From: an uncultured Porphyromonas sp.
GTDB lineage: Bacteria > Bacteroidota > Bacteroidia > Bacteroidales > Porphyromonadaceae
Assembly (NCBI RefSeq): GCF_905372525.1
Contig: NZ_CAJPPN010000002.1
Span: 1 to 64,000 of the forward strand
Reading direction: 5' to 3'
Length of the DNA stretch: 64,000 nucleotides
Part shown: positions 1 to 8,340 of the stretch, in pieces
Numbering within the stretch: position 1 is the first letter of the stretch
How the letters are laid out: each line of letters starts with the position of its first letter
Program-made: the position numbers and the translations under genes
The notes under the pieces: model-generated
Told to the model about the DNA's origin: nothing
The model's database searches: none
What the model saw: only the letters and a program-made list of their open reading frames with translations

Positions 1-230
1 TACACAACTGTATACCCACGTGTACACAACAGTATACACGCGTGTACACTACCTCACTCTAAGTATCTCCTCTGTAGGGCTCGCTTGTATGTCTGTTTCT
101 TGGGAATAATGCCTAGGATCTTTAGTGATGGGCTAAGGCTCCCTGGGATATGAAATAATGCCCCCGAAGATCCAAAGGCAGGAGTGCGAGCGAGATCATG
201 CGTCGACCCTGGAATGTGGCATCCCGACGG
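1..230 (+). repeat. Dispersed intergenic element, copy A (cut by window edge)
   Basis: This is the first of four related intergenic elements. Two complete 22-bp units (10-31 and 32-53) and the tail of a third (1-9) are seen, each built around a CACGTGTACAC-like core. They are followed by an imperfect stem (CTCTA...TAGGG, about 56-82). Further right, the stretch near 148-165 and a short block near 205-225 match copy D when D is read on its own strand. The left end lies outside the window. No gene is present in 1-347. Confidence 0.75.
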
Positions 231-266
231 TGTGGGCATCAGACTCGCTTTATTCTGAGAAATCAT

Positions 267-274
267 TAACTTTG
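267..274 (+). promoter_or_regulatory. Putative -7 box (TAACTTTG)
   Basis: The site matches the Bacteroidota -7 consensus TAnnTTTG, 73 bases before the first FKBP gene. No convincing -33 TTTG is seen at normal spacing. The flanking bases resemble those around the nusB -7 box near 46988. Confidence 0.45.
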
Positions 275-347
275 TGCCCTGATAGCTAGAGGGGATTGTA
301 CACCCCTGGACTAACAGAATAACATATATAATATAGATACAATAGAT

Positions 348-938
348 ATGGACAAGGTTAGCTACGCCCTAGGGCTGAGCATCGGTCAAAACTTCCGAGC
401 CTCAGGCTTCGATGAGATCAACTTTGAGGACTTCCTCTCGGCCTTTCGTACTGTGTATGAGGAAGGGGAGCCCAAGATGAGCTACGAAGAGGCCCGAGAG
501 GTCGTCAATAGCTACTTCCAGGACGTACAGCGCCGTGCCATAGAGCGTAACAAGGAGGCTGGCGAGGAATTCCTCAAGATCAACGGTCACAAGGCCGGTG
601 TGACGACCCTCCCTAGTGGCCTCCAGTATGAGGTGATCAAGATGGGAGATGGCCCCAAGCCTCAGCTCACGGACTCCGTAGAGTGCCACTACCACGGCAC
701 ACTCATCAATGGCCAGGTCTTCGACAGCTCGATGGATCGTGGAGAGACAGCCACCTTCCCTCTGCAGGGCGTCATCAAGGGCTGGACAGAGATCCTGCAG
801 CTCATGCCCGTAGGATCCAAGTGGAAGGTCGTGATCCCCGCTGACCTAGCCTATGGCGATCGTGGAGCAGGGCAGATGATCCAGCCAGGGAGTACCCTCA
901 TCTTCATCATCGAGCTCATCGCCATCGTCAACAAGTAA
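348..938 (+). CDS. FKBP-type peptidyl-prolyl cis-trans isomerase (cytosolic)
   Basis: It is predicted to catalyse cis-trans isomerisation of prolyl bonds and to assist folding. The 196-residue protein has an N-terminal FKBP dimerisation region (about 2-85) and a C-terminal FKBP domain (about 95-193) with the typical VFDSSMDRGE and VIKGWTEILQLMPVG segments. There is no signal peptide, unlike the next two genes, so it should stay in the cytoplasm. It is the first of three adjacent paralogues and the next gene starts three bases after its stop. The family call is firm; the client proteins are unknown. Confidence 0.93.
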   Translation: MDKVSYALGLSIGQNFRASGFDEINFEDFLSAFRTVYEEGEPKMSYEEAREVVNSYFQDVQRRAIERNKEAGEEFLKINGHKAGVTTLPSGLQYEVIKMGDGPKPQLTDSVECHYHGTLINGQVFDSSMDRGETATFPLQGVIKGWTEILQLMPVGSKWKVVIPADLAYGDRGAGQMIQPGSTLIFIIELIAIVNK

Positions 939-941
939 GCT

Positions 942-1751
942 ATGAAAGGCTCTACCCCACTCTTCTATGCCCTTCTGGTCGGGGGGCTCAGCCTCGGACT
1001 CGGAGCATGCTCCCTCGGGAAGAAGGCTAGCACTGTAGGCCTCGCCACCCAGCGGGACTCCATATCCTATGCCTTTGGGTTGCTCGGTAGCGAAGCCTTT
1101 CGCGAGGCTACAGCTCAGGCTCCAGGGGACTCACTAGATCGGCGACAGGTTCTTCAGGGCTTCTCAGATGCCTTCTTAGGAGGGGCAACTAAGATCACAG
1201 CAGAGGATGCCAAACGGCTCTTCGAGGACTACTATATGGAGGTAAGAGAGGCTGAGCGCAAGGCCTCTATAGCCAAGGCAGACTCTATCCTCAATGCCAA
1301 TAAATCCAAAGAGGGAGTCAAGGTCACCGAGAGCGGACTACAGTACCGTATACTACGAGCCTCTCAGGGGCCTCGTCCTACACAGCGGGATACGGTGGTG
1401 GTAAACTACATCGGGAGACTGGCCGGGGGGAAGGTCTTTGACAACTCCTACGACCGTGGCGAGCCCGCGACCTTCTCTCTCGGAGACGTCATCCCCGGAT
1501 GGACAGAGGGTATGGCCCTAATGACCCGGGGGGCAAAGTATGAGTTCCTCATCCCACCCGCTCTCGCCTATGGAGAGCGAGGAGCAGGAGGTGTGATACC
1601 AGCCAATGCCCCACTACTCTTCGAGGTAGAGCTCCTCGAGATCAAGCCCTACCAGAGCAAGGATACCGTAGCCTCACCTCAAGAGCAGACAGTGGAGTCC
1701 TCGGTCAAGACTATCCCAGCGAAGAAGAAGTCCCCCGAACGAAAAAGATAG
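942..1751 (+). CDS. FKBP-type peptidyl-prolyl isomerase, lipoprotein
   Basis: This predicted folding catalyst is exported and lipid-anchored. The N-terminus is a lipoprotein signal with lipobox LGAC (Cys about residue 23). A short FKBP N-terminal helical region follows, then the FKBP catalytic domain (about 130-235) with VFDNSYDRGEPATF and VIPGWTEGMALM. The last 35 residues form a basic, low-complexity tail rich in Lys, Ser and Pro. It lies three bases after the cytosolic paralogue and is probably co-transcribed with it and with the third FKBP. Confidence 0.92.
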   Translation: MKGSTPLFYALLVGGLSLGLGACSLGKKASTVGLATQRDSISYAFGLLGSEAFREATAQAPGDSLDRRQVLQGFSDAFLGGATKITAEDAKRLFEDYYMEVREAERKASIAKADSILNANKSKEGVKVTESGLQYRILRASQGPRPTQRDTVVVNYIGRLAGGKVFDNSYDRGEPATFSLGDVIPGWTEGMALMTRGAKYEFLIPPALAYGERGAGGVIPANAPLLFEVELLEIKPYQSKDTVASPQEQTVESSVKTIPAKKKSPERKR

Positions 1752-1787
1752 CAACGAATACAAACTATTAATATCAAATAGATAACA

Positions 1788-2693
1788 ATGAAGAAGATTT
1801 CAATCCTCCTAGCTGCCACAGCTATGGCCCTCGGTCTCTACTCCTGTGGAAAGGGGGGAGACGCCAACCTCAAGGACAACGCAGACAGCGTCTCCTATGC
1901 CGTCGGATTTGGCAGCGCAAGTGAGCTCCTCAACGCCATCAAGGGCGCACAGGCTCAGGGTGAGAACGTAGACTCTACCCTATTCTTCAAGGGCTTCGAA
2001 GAAGGCTTCAATAGCGACACCACCAAGCTCTGGTACTACGTCGGTCAGATGCAGGGGGTACAGGCTGCTATGCGCTTCAAGGACGACTCTGTCCTAAAGA
2101 AGGCTGTCTTCATGGCAGGCTTCAAGAAGGCTCTGAGTGCCGACTCTGCTTCACGAGCTAAGCTAAGTGATAGCCTCGGTGCAATCGCCCAGAAGTACTA
2201 CGATATCAAGGCTGAGGCTGACCGCAAGAAGTACGAAGCTGAGATGGAGAAGCAGATGGAAGAGCAGTATGGTGAGAATAGAACCAAGGGTGCTGCCTTC
2301 ATCGCTGAGTTCAAGAAGGAAGCTGGCGTACAGACCACGGCAAGTGGCCTTGCCTACAAGGTCCTCAAGGAAGGTAATGGTAACGCCCCCGCTGCTACGG
2401 ATGTAGTCCAGGTGAACTATGTCGGGAAGCTCATTGATGGTACGGTCTTCGACGAATCAAAGGGCAAGCCCGCAGAGTTCCGCGTAGACGGCGTGATCAA
2501 GGGCTGGACCGAGATCCTACAGCTCATGAAGCCTGGTGGTAAGGTCAAGGTGGTCATCCCCTCAGACCTAGCCTATGGTGCACGCTATGCAGGAGAGAAG
2601 ATCCCTCCCTTCAGCACCCTCGTCTTCGAGATTGAGCTCGTGAGGATCATGCCTGCCGTCGCTGAGGCTAGTGCAGACTCTACAGAGCTCTAG
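1788..2693 (+). CDS. FKBP-type peptidyl-prolyl isomerase, lipoprotein with doubled N-terminal region
   Basis: Third FKBP of the tandem trio. The lipoprotein signal ends in LYSC (Cys about residue 20). Two similar helical segments follow, one around DSVSYAVGF...FFKGFEEGF and one around WYYVGQMQG...FMAGFKKAL, suggesting a duplicated FKBP N-terminal dimerisation unit. A charged Lys/Glu helix (about 140-175) leads into the catalytic FKBP domain (about 190-290), which contains VIKGWTEILQLMKPGG. At 301 residues it is longer than the other two. A strong hairpin terminator follows. Confidence 0.92.
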   Translation: MKKISILLAATAMALGLYSCGKGGDANLKDNADSVSYAVGFGSASELLNAIKGAQAQGENVDSTLFFKGFEEGFNSDTTKLWYYVGQMQGVQAAMRFKDDSVLKKAVFMAGFKKALSADSASRAKLSDSLGAIAQKYYDIKAEADRKKYEAEMEKQMEEQYGENRTKGAAFIAEFKKEAGVQTTASGLAYKVLKEGNGNAPAATDVVQVNYVGKLIDGTVFDESKGKPAEFRVDGVIKGWTEILQLMKPGGKVKVVIPSDLAYGARYAGEKIPPFSTLVFEIELVRIMPAVAEASADSTEL

Positions 2694-2720
2694 TCGAGGC
2701 ACACGCCACGAGCACAATAC

Positions 2721-2770
2721 AGAAAGGCTCAGGAGATTCCCCCACGAGGGGGAGTCTCCTGAGCCTTTCT
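2721..2770 (+). terminator. Hairpin terminator after FKBP trio
   Basis: A perfect 16-bp stem (2721-2736 with 2755-2770) encloses a loop that can itself pair (CCCCC with GGGGG). It closes the FKBP transcription unit. Confidence 0.8.
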
Positions 2771-2808
2771 ATAGGGGCTCCTCTACTAGTTCTTTGAGAT
2801 AAATGACG

Positions 2809-2816
2809 TATCTTTG
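2809..2816 (+). promoter_or_regulatory. Putative -7 box for lysS (TATCTTTG)
   Basis: A perfect TAnnTTTG match lies 43 bases before lysS. A TTTG at 2793-2796 is only 12 bases upstream, shorter than the usual -33 spacing, so the -33 element is uncertain. Confidence 0.5.
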
Positions 2817-2859
2817 CGCTAACGAGAAAAGTAAATATTCAGACAGCATAGATTAAGAA

Positions 2860-4581
2860 ATGAATATCTTAGAGCTGAGCGAGCAGGAAATCTTCCGCCG
2901 TCGTAGCCTAGAGGAGCTTCGCAGCCTTGGTATTAACCCCTATCCCGCAGAGGAGTATAAGGTCACGGGGTATGCCCGTGAGATACTAGATACCTTCGAG
3001 GACGAAGCACCTCGCCGAGCCGTCAGTGTAGCAGGTCGAGTGATGAGTCGCCGTATCATGGGCAAGGCCTCCTTCCTAGAGCTACAGGACTCGACTGGAC
3101 GTATCCAGATCTACATCACGAGAGATGACCTTTGCCCAGGCGAGGACAAGACCCTATATAATAGTATAGTGAAGAAGCTCATGGACATTGGTGACTTCAT
3201 CGGTGTCTCGGGAGAAGTTTTCCGCACACAGATGGGCGAGATCTCCGTACAAGCTCACTCACTCACCTTCCTATCGAAGGCTCTGCGTCCCCTCCCCGTC
3301 GTCAAGGAGAAGGATGGCGAGGTCTTCGACAGCTTTACTGACCCCGAGCTACGCTTCCGCCAGCGTTACGTAGACCTCGTAGTCAACCCCCATGTCCGGG
3401 AGATCTTCCTCAAGCGTACTCGCATCTTCAATGCCATGCGTCAGTTCTTCAACGACCGTGGTTACATCGAGGTCGATACACCCGTCCTACAGCCCATACC
3501 CGGTGGTGCAGCAGCTAGACCCTTCATCACGCACCACAACGCACTAGACATCCCCCTCTATCTGCGTATCGCCAATGAGCTCTACCTAAAGCGCCTCATC
3601 GTGGGTGGCTTCGAGGGGGTCTATGAGTTCAGCCGTAACTTCCGCAACGAGGGCATGGATCGTACGCACAACCCCGAGTTCACCGCTATGGAGATCTATG
3701 TCTCCTACAAGGACTATGACTGGATGATGAGCTTCACGGAGCAGATGCTAGAGCATATCTGCCTGAGTGTGCTTGGTACCACAAAGGTCAAGGTCGGAGA
3801 GCGTGAGATCGACTTCAAGGCTCCCTATCGCAGAGTCACAATGCTCGATGCTATCCACGAGCATACGGGTATCGACGTCAGTGGTATGAACGAGGAGGAG
3901 CTACGTGCTACCTGCAAGAGCCTTGGCATAGAGGTCGATGATACAATGGGCAAGGGTAAGCTCATCGACGAACTCTTCGGAGAGAAGTGTGAGGGGAGCT
4001 ATATCCAACCAACCTTCATCACCGATTACCCTAAGGAGATGTCCCCTCTAACTAAGGAGCATCGCACGAATCCACTCCTCACCGAGAGATTCGAGCTCAT
4101 GGTCAACGGTAAGGAGCTTGCCAACGCCTACTCCGAACTGAATGACCCCATCGACCAGCGTGAGCGCTTCGAGGATCAGCTCCGTCTCTCGGAGAAGGGC
4201 GATGACGAGGCTATGTTCATCGACCACGACTTCCTCCGTGCCCTAGAGTACGGCATGCCGCCCACTAGCGGTATGGGCATAGGGATGGATCGTCTGGTCA
4301 TGCTCCTGACAGGACAGGAAAGCATTCAGGAAGTACTACTCTTCCCTCAGATGCGCCCCGAGAAGGTCCTACCCCGTGACAAGAAGGAGGTCTTTACCTC
4401 CGCAGGTATTCCCGAGGAATGGGTACCCGTACTGCACAAGGCTGGCTACCTGACACTCGCTGCAGTAAAGGCAGAGGAGAAGCCCGGTCGCCTACTCCAG
4501 CAACTCATGGACATCAAGAAGAAGTATAAGCTAGAGCTCCCAGCCATCACCCTAGATGAGGTGACGGCTTGGACTGAGTAA
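2860..4581 (+). CDS. lysS: Lysyl-tRNA synthetase (class II)
   Basis: It charges tRNA-Lys with lysine using ATP. The 573-residue protein has an N-terminal OB-fold anticodon-binding domain (about 55-165) and a class II catalytic core. Visible motifs are [12 protein letters not shown], motif 2 around [18 protein letters not shown] and motif 3 [15 protein letters not shown]. The last 65-70 residues extend past the usual bacterial end and form a small helical domain; such extensions occur in Bacteroidota LysS. It is monocistronic: its own -7 box precedes it and a hairpin terminator follows. Confidence 0.97.
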   Translation: MNILELSEQEIFRRRSLEELRSLGINPYPAEEYKVTGYAREILDTFEDEAPRRAVSVAGRVMSRRIMGKASFLELQDSTGRIQIYITRDDLCPGEDKTLYNSIVKKLMDIGDFIGVSGEVFRTQMGEISVQAHSLTFLSKALRPLPVVKEKDGEVFDSFTDPELRFRQRYVDLVVNPHVREIFLKRTRIFNAMRQFFNDRGYIEVDTPVLQPIPGGAAARPFITHHNALDIPLYLRIANELYLKRLIVGGFEGVYEFSRNFRNEGMDRTHNPEFTAMEIYVSYKDYDWMMSFTEQMLEHICLSVLGTTKVKVGEREIDFKAPYRRVTMLDAIHEHTGIDVSGMNEEELRATCKSLGIEVDDTMGKGKLIDELFGEKCEGSYIQPTFITDYPKEMSPLTKEHRTNPLLTERFELMVNGKELANAYSELNDPIDQRERFEDQLRLSEKGDDEAMFIDHDFLRALEYGMPPTSGMGIGMDRLVMLLTGQESIQEVLLFPQMRPEKVLPRDKKEVFTSAGIPEEWVPVLHKAGYLTLAAVKAEEKPGRLLQQLMDIKKKYKLELPAITLDEVTAWTE

Positions 4582-4586
4582 AAGGA

Positions 4587-4621
4587 CTATGGAGAGGCCT
4601 TTATTAGAGGCCTCTCCATAG
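4587..4621 (+). terminator. Hairpin terminator after lysS
   Basis: A perfect 14-bp stem (CTATGGAGAGGCCT with its complement) with a 7-base AT-rich loop starts five bases after the lysS stop codon. Confidence 0.75.
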
Positions 4622-4822
4622 CCGCTTCGACAGCGAAGATGTACGTAGCATCGCTAGTTAATATCTCCACTCTACAGGGTACATATAGAGTGCAAAAGCA
4701 TAATATATGTAGTGCCACTGCAGGTATCACGAGCCATCCGTGTGACCGCCATTGGGCAGAGTCACAGATAGCTCAGCCAGCTTTGGAGTACCCTATTCAC
4801 TGCACTGCAAGGATTTAGTATC

Positions 4823-5845
4823 ATGGCAGAAGTCTCTTCAAACCTACCCGGACGTATAGGTATCCTCGGAGGAGGGAGCTGGGCAACAGCCTTGGCTAAG
4901 ATCGTCCTGACGAGGCAGCCACACCTCAACTGGCTCCTTCGTACGGCCAATCATATCAAGGAGTTTACCCGCCTCAAGCACAACCCCAGCTATCTGACCT
5001 CGGTGACGTTCGATACCTCTCGTATCACCTTCTTCACTGACTCGGATATCAATGACTTCTTCCGTGCCTGCGACACAGTGATCCTGGCGACGCCCTCCCC
5101 CTATATCCGCTATTACCTGAAGCGGGTACGTACCTCGGTCATCCGCACCAAGCTCATCATCAATGCGATCAAGGGGATGGTACCAGAGGAGAACATCCTC
5201 ATCTCCGACTACCTACAGGAGTACAAGGAGCTACGCCCAGGTCAGATCGGTGTTATCGCAGGGCCCTGCCATGCCGAAGAGATAGCTAAGGATCGGATGT
5301 CCTACTTGACTGTAGGATGCTTCGACCTCGGCAAGGCCAAGGTGCTTAGCGAGGAGCTCTTCAGCAACGACTACGTCCACTGTGCCGTAAGCCGTGACGT
5401 CGTGGGCATCGAGTACGCTGCCGTGCTCAAGAATATCTACGCTATCGCTGCTGGTATCTGCCATGGCATGAACAAGGGAGACAACTTCCAGTCTGTCCTT
5501 ATCTCCAACGCGATTGCAGAGATGAGTCACTTCGTCGGGACAGTTCACCTGCTGAACCGTGATGTCACTGAGTCCGTCTACCTCGGAGACCTACTCGTGA
5601 CAGCTTACTCGAGCTACAGCCGTAACCGCACCTTTGGGAACATGATCGGGAAGGGCTACAGCGTACGTGCAGCCCAGATGGAGATGAACATGGTGGCCGA
5701 AGGCTACTACGGAGCTAAGTGCATCCACGAGATCAACCAACGCTACCAAGTGACCATGCCCATCTGCGACACTGTCTACGGGATCCTCTACGAAGGTGCC
5801 CCAGTCGAGGAGAGCATCACGAAGCTAGCTGCGCTCTTTAAGTAA
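4823..5845 (+). CDS. gpsA: NAD(P)H-dependent glycerol-3-phosphate dehydrogenase
   Basis: It reduces dihydroxyacetone phosphate to sn-glycerol 3-phosphate for phospholipid synthesis. The N-terminal Rossmann fold begins with GILGGGSWATALAKI (about residues 12-26). The middle contains INAIKGM and AGPCHAEEIAKDR, and the C-terminal helical domain has the conserved GIEYAAVLKNIYAIAAGI segment with the active-site Lys. Its 340 residues match the family. The AT-rich ATPase gene starts 35 bases downstream with no terminator seen between them. Confidence 0.95.
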   Translation: MAEVSSNLPGRIGILGGGSWATALAKIVLTRQPHLNWLLRTANHIKEFTRLKHNPSYLTSVTFDTSRITFFTDSDINDFFRACDTVILATPSPYIRYYLKRVRTSVIRTKLIINAIKGMVPEENILISDYLQEYKELRPGQIGVIAGPCHAEEIAKDRMSYLTVGCFDLGKAKVLSEELFSNDYVHCAVSRDVVGIEYAAVLKNIYAIAAGICHGMNKGDNFQSVLISNAIAEMSHFVGTVHLLNRDVTESVYLGDLLVTAYSSYSRNRTFGNMIGKGYSVRAAQMEMNMVAEGYYGAKCIHEINQRYQVTMPICDTVYGILYEGAPVEESITKLAALFK

Positions 5846-5880
5846 GTCATCTAATCTCACTAGATAAAAACTAAAAAGCT

Positions 5881-6936
5881 ATGTATTTCAAAGACATCAC
5901 CATTGATAATTTCCGTGGCATAGATCATCTTGAAGTCAAAGAGTTTGCCCCAATAAATGTCTTCGTTGGAGGGAATAACATCGGAAAAACCTCTATCTTA
6001 GAGGCAATCTTCCTACTGTCAGGAATGTCAAACCTCCCGTTATCTATCCAGATCAATAGAGCGCGAGGTATTTCCAGCCCTCAGCAACAGATGGGTATTC
6101 GCTATCTCTTTCATAATATATCCTTAGATCGGATATCTATCAAGGGAAATACAGTGGATGGGGAATATGAACTTGAAATATCGCCCAAGTTCAAAGCCAT
6201 TGAGACAGATATACAAAGTTCCTTCATTCCTCAATCTACCAAGAATGCCCCCAAAAGACAAATAGAAGGATTGATCGCATCGTATGGTATAGAGGGTGAT
6301 CTACATGAAAATGAATTATTGCTACGAGAAGACGGCTTCAAGTTTGCACATGAAAAAGATTATGAGGAAGCCATCCTTTGTACATTCCTATCTCCCATAC
6401 AGCGTGCAAACAGCACCACACGGGAAGATCTAGATAAGCTAATAAAAGAAAGAAGGAAAGAAGAGATTATTGATTACTTAAAGAACTTCGACCCAAAGGT
6501 TACAGATCTTGAGTCGACCTCTTCTGGTATATTTATCGCGATTGATGATGTAAGGGAATTACTCCCTCTAGAAATGATGGGGGACGGTATATCGAAGTAC
6601 TTAAATGTACTGACGTCTTCCCTAGAGCCCGTGTTCACGAAAAAAGTTATACTCATCGATGAGTTCGAAAATGGATTGCATTATACAGCTCTTAGGAAGC
6701 TTTGGAGGATTTTGCTGGATGTAGTTAAGAAGATAGAATTACAGCTATTCATCACCACACATAGTCTAGAAACACTACAAAGCCTAGCAGACGAAATCAC
6801 AGATACAGGCCTTGATGATGATTTCATGAGCCTATATAGGATTGCTATGACCAAGCTTGGTGGACTACAAGCCTACAGATATAATACTGCAGGAATAAGA
6901 ACTGCGATAGAGAATGAAACCGAACTGCGCAAATAG
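5881..6936 (+). CDS. AAA family (OLD/SMC-like) ATPase, partner of TOPRIM protein
   Basis: Predicted ATPase of the ABC-like class found in OLD nucleases and several two-gene phage-defence systems. Visible motifs are FRGI near residue 11, Walker A GGNNIGKTS (30-38), a signature-like MGDGISKYL (about 231-240), Walker B VILIDEFENG (about 255-264) and switch His in TTHSLETL (about 292). At 351 residues it lacks a fused nuclease; the TOPRIM gene follows four bases after its stop. Base composition differs from the neighbours: the first 60 bases hold only 20 G or C. A defence role is inferred from family and context, not shown. Confidence 0.85.
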   Translation: MYFKDITIDNFRGIDHLEVKEFAPINVFVGGNNIGKTSILEAIFLLSGMSNLPLSIQINRARGISSPQQQMGIRYLFHNISLDRISIKGNTVDGEYELEISPKFKAIETDIQSSFIPQSTKNAPKRQIEGLIASYGIEGDLHENELLLREDGFKFAHEKDYEEAILCTFLSPIQRANSTTREDLDKLIKERRKEEIIDYLKNFDPKVTDLESTSSGIFIAIDDVRELLPLEMMGDGISKYLNVLTSSLEPVFTKKVILIDEFENGLHYTALRKLWRILLDVVKKIELQLFITTHSLETLQSLADEITDTGLDDDFMSLYRIAMTKLGGLQAYRYNTAGIRTAIENETELRK

Positions 6937-6940
6937 CATT

Positions 6941-7531
6941 ATGTCGCAAAAAAAGGCACTGATTGTAGTAGAGGGAGAAGCTGATAAACGCTTCCTCGAG
7001 GAGTATATAGCTCATTTAGGTTATTCAGACTTTTTCAAAGAAATACACTCTGCTGGAGGATGGGGAAACTGGAGTACCTCAGCCTCTACACTAAAAGAGG
7101 CTGAGGATGATGGTCTACTTACGGCACTGATTTTCGATGCTGACGTGAATGTATCCACTAGGCGATCCCAGCTACAAAGCAAGCTTGATGAATTTGGTTC
7201 TAAAGCTCGCATCTTCCTAATTCCTGATGATGCGAATAGTGGTTGCCTTGAGGATCTCTTGGAGCACCTCGTACCTAAGGCGTACCAACCCGTTATTGAC
7301 TGTTGGGATAATTTCATTAGTGCACTCCGTGGGCTAAAACCGTCTCTTGTCCCTTCGCATAATCTTCCTAGCTCTAAGACGAAGTTCTATTCCTATGCTA
7401 GCCTACTTCGAGATGAGAAGGATGAGAAAGTTGCAGCAGAAGGAGCCAGGCACTACAAGGACGTTAAACATTGGGATCTTAATGCACCTTACTTGGATCC
7501 TCTCAAGAAGTTTATCGACGGACTCATATAA
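6941..7531 (+). CDS. TOPRIM-fold protein, DUF3226-like, partner of the ATPase
   Basis: A 196-residue protein with TOPRIM hallmarks: the acidic motif VEGEAD (about 10-15, with Glu11) and the DxD motif IFDADVN (Asp67, Asp69). A later PDDANSGCLEDLLEHL segment resembles DUF3226 proteins. TOPRIM domains in OLD-family nucleases and in PARIS-type systems act on nucleic acids with metal ions; this activity is inferred here. An upstream in-frame ATG at 6914 lies inside the ATPase gene, so the start at 6941 is preferred. The ATG of the deacetylase follows after only four bases. Confidence 0.8.
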   Translation: MSQKKALIVVEGEADKRFLEEYIAHLGYSDFFKEIHSAGGWGNWSTSASTLKEAEDDGLLTALIFDADVNVSTRRSQLQSKLDEFGSKARIFLIPDDANSGCLEDLLEHLVPKAYQPVIDCWDNFISALRGLKPSLVPSHNLPSSKTKFYSYASLLRDEKDEKVAAEGARHYKDVKHWDLNAPYLDPLKKFIDGLI

Positions 7532-7535
7532 GGCG

Positions 7536-8339
7536 ATGAATAAACGAAAACCGTATATCCTCCTCAGCTTTGACATTGAGGAGTTCGACGTACCGAGGGA
7601 GCATGGTGTGGAGCTACCGATGGAGGAGCAAGCACGTATCTCGGTAGCGGGGACAGAGGCTATCCTAGACATCCTAAAAGAACATCAGGTAAAAGCAACC
7701 TTCTTCTCTACGGCTAACTTTGCTCAACTTGCCCCAGCTGTCATCACCCGTCTCCTCGACGAAGGACATGAACTTGCCTCACATGGCTACTATCACTGGA
7801 CCTTCGAGGCGGCAGATCTAAAGCGAAGCAAGGATGCCCTAGAGACACAGACAGGTGTCACTATACGTGGCTATCGTCAGGCACGTATGATGCCCGTAGC
7901 AGAGCAAGAGGTGCAGAGGGCAGGATATACCTACAATTCTTCCCTAAACCCCACCTTCATTCCAGGGCGGTACATGCACCTATCTACACCTCGGACCTAC
8001 TTCATGAAGGAGGGCATACTTCAGATCCCTGCTTCGGTAACCCCCATCTTACGTTTCCCTCTCTTTTGGCTATCGTGTCACAACCTACCCTTTGGGCTGT
8101 ATCGCTGGCTCTGTAGACGCACGCTTAGGCATGATGGCTACCTCGTTGTCTACTTCCATCCATGGGAGTTTTATCCACTGGGTGACCATCCTGAGCTCAA
8201 GCTCCCCTTCATCGTCCGCAATAATGCCGGAGATGGCATGAAGGAGCGTCTCAGCAAGTGGATCTCAGCCTTCAAGGAGGAAGGGACAACCTTTGTCACC
8301 TTCACCGAATTTACTGATAGCCTAAATAGCCTTAGCTAA
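7536..8339 (+). CDS. Polysaccharide deacetylase (NodB-type)
   Basis: A predicted carbohydrate esterase 4-type hydrolase that removes N- or O-acyl groups from a glycan or lipid-linked sugar. Visible segments are LLSFDIEEFD near the N-terminus (metal-binding Asp), VKATFFSTANF, HELASHGYYHW (His metal ligands) and a C-terminal VVYFHPWEF. The start is set at 7536 because the in-frame upstream extension overlaps the TOPRIM gene. No signal peptide is seen. It is followed two bases later by a GT2 enzyme and then a membrane glycosyltransferase, so it may deacylate a polyprenyl-linked sugar, as ArnD does; that role is inference. Confidence 0.88.
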   Translation: MNKRKPYILLSFDIEEFDVPREHGVELPMEEQARISVAGTEAILDILKEHQVKATFFSTANFAQLAPAVITRLLDEGHELASHGYYHWTFEAADLKRSKDALETQTGVTIRGYRQARMMPVAEQEVQRAGYTYNSSLNPTFIPGRYMHLSTPRTYFMKEGILQIPASVTPILRFPLFWLSCHNLPFGLYRWLCRRTLRHDGYLVVYFHPWEFYPLGDHPELKLPFIVRNNAGDGMKERLSKWISAFKEEGTTFVTFTEFTDSLNSLS

Positions 8340-8340
8340 C

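Noticed and set aside
54..266. 70-residue minus-strand open frame near the window start
   Set aside because: It falls inside repeat copy A and has no protein features.
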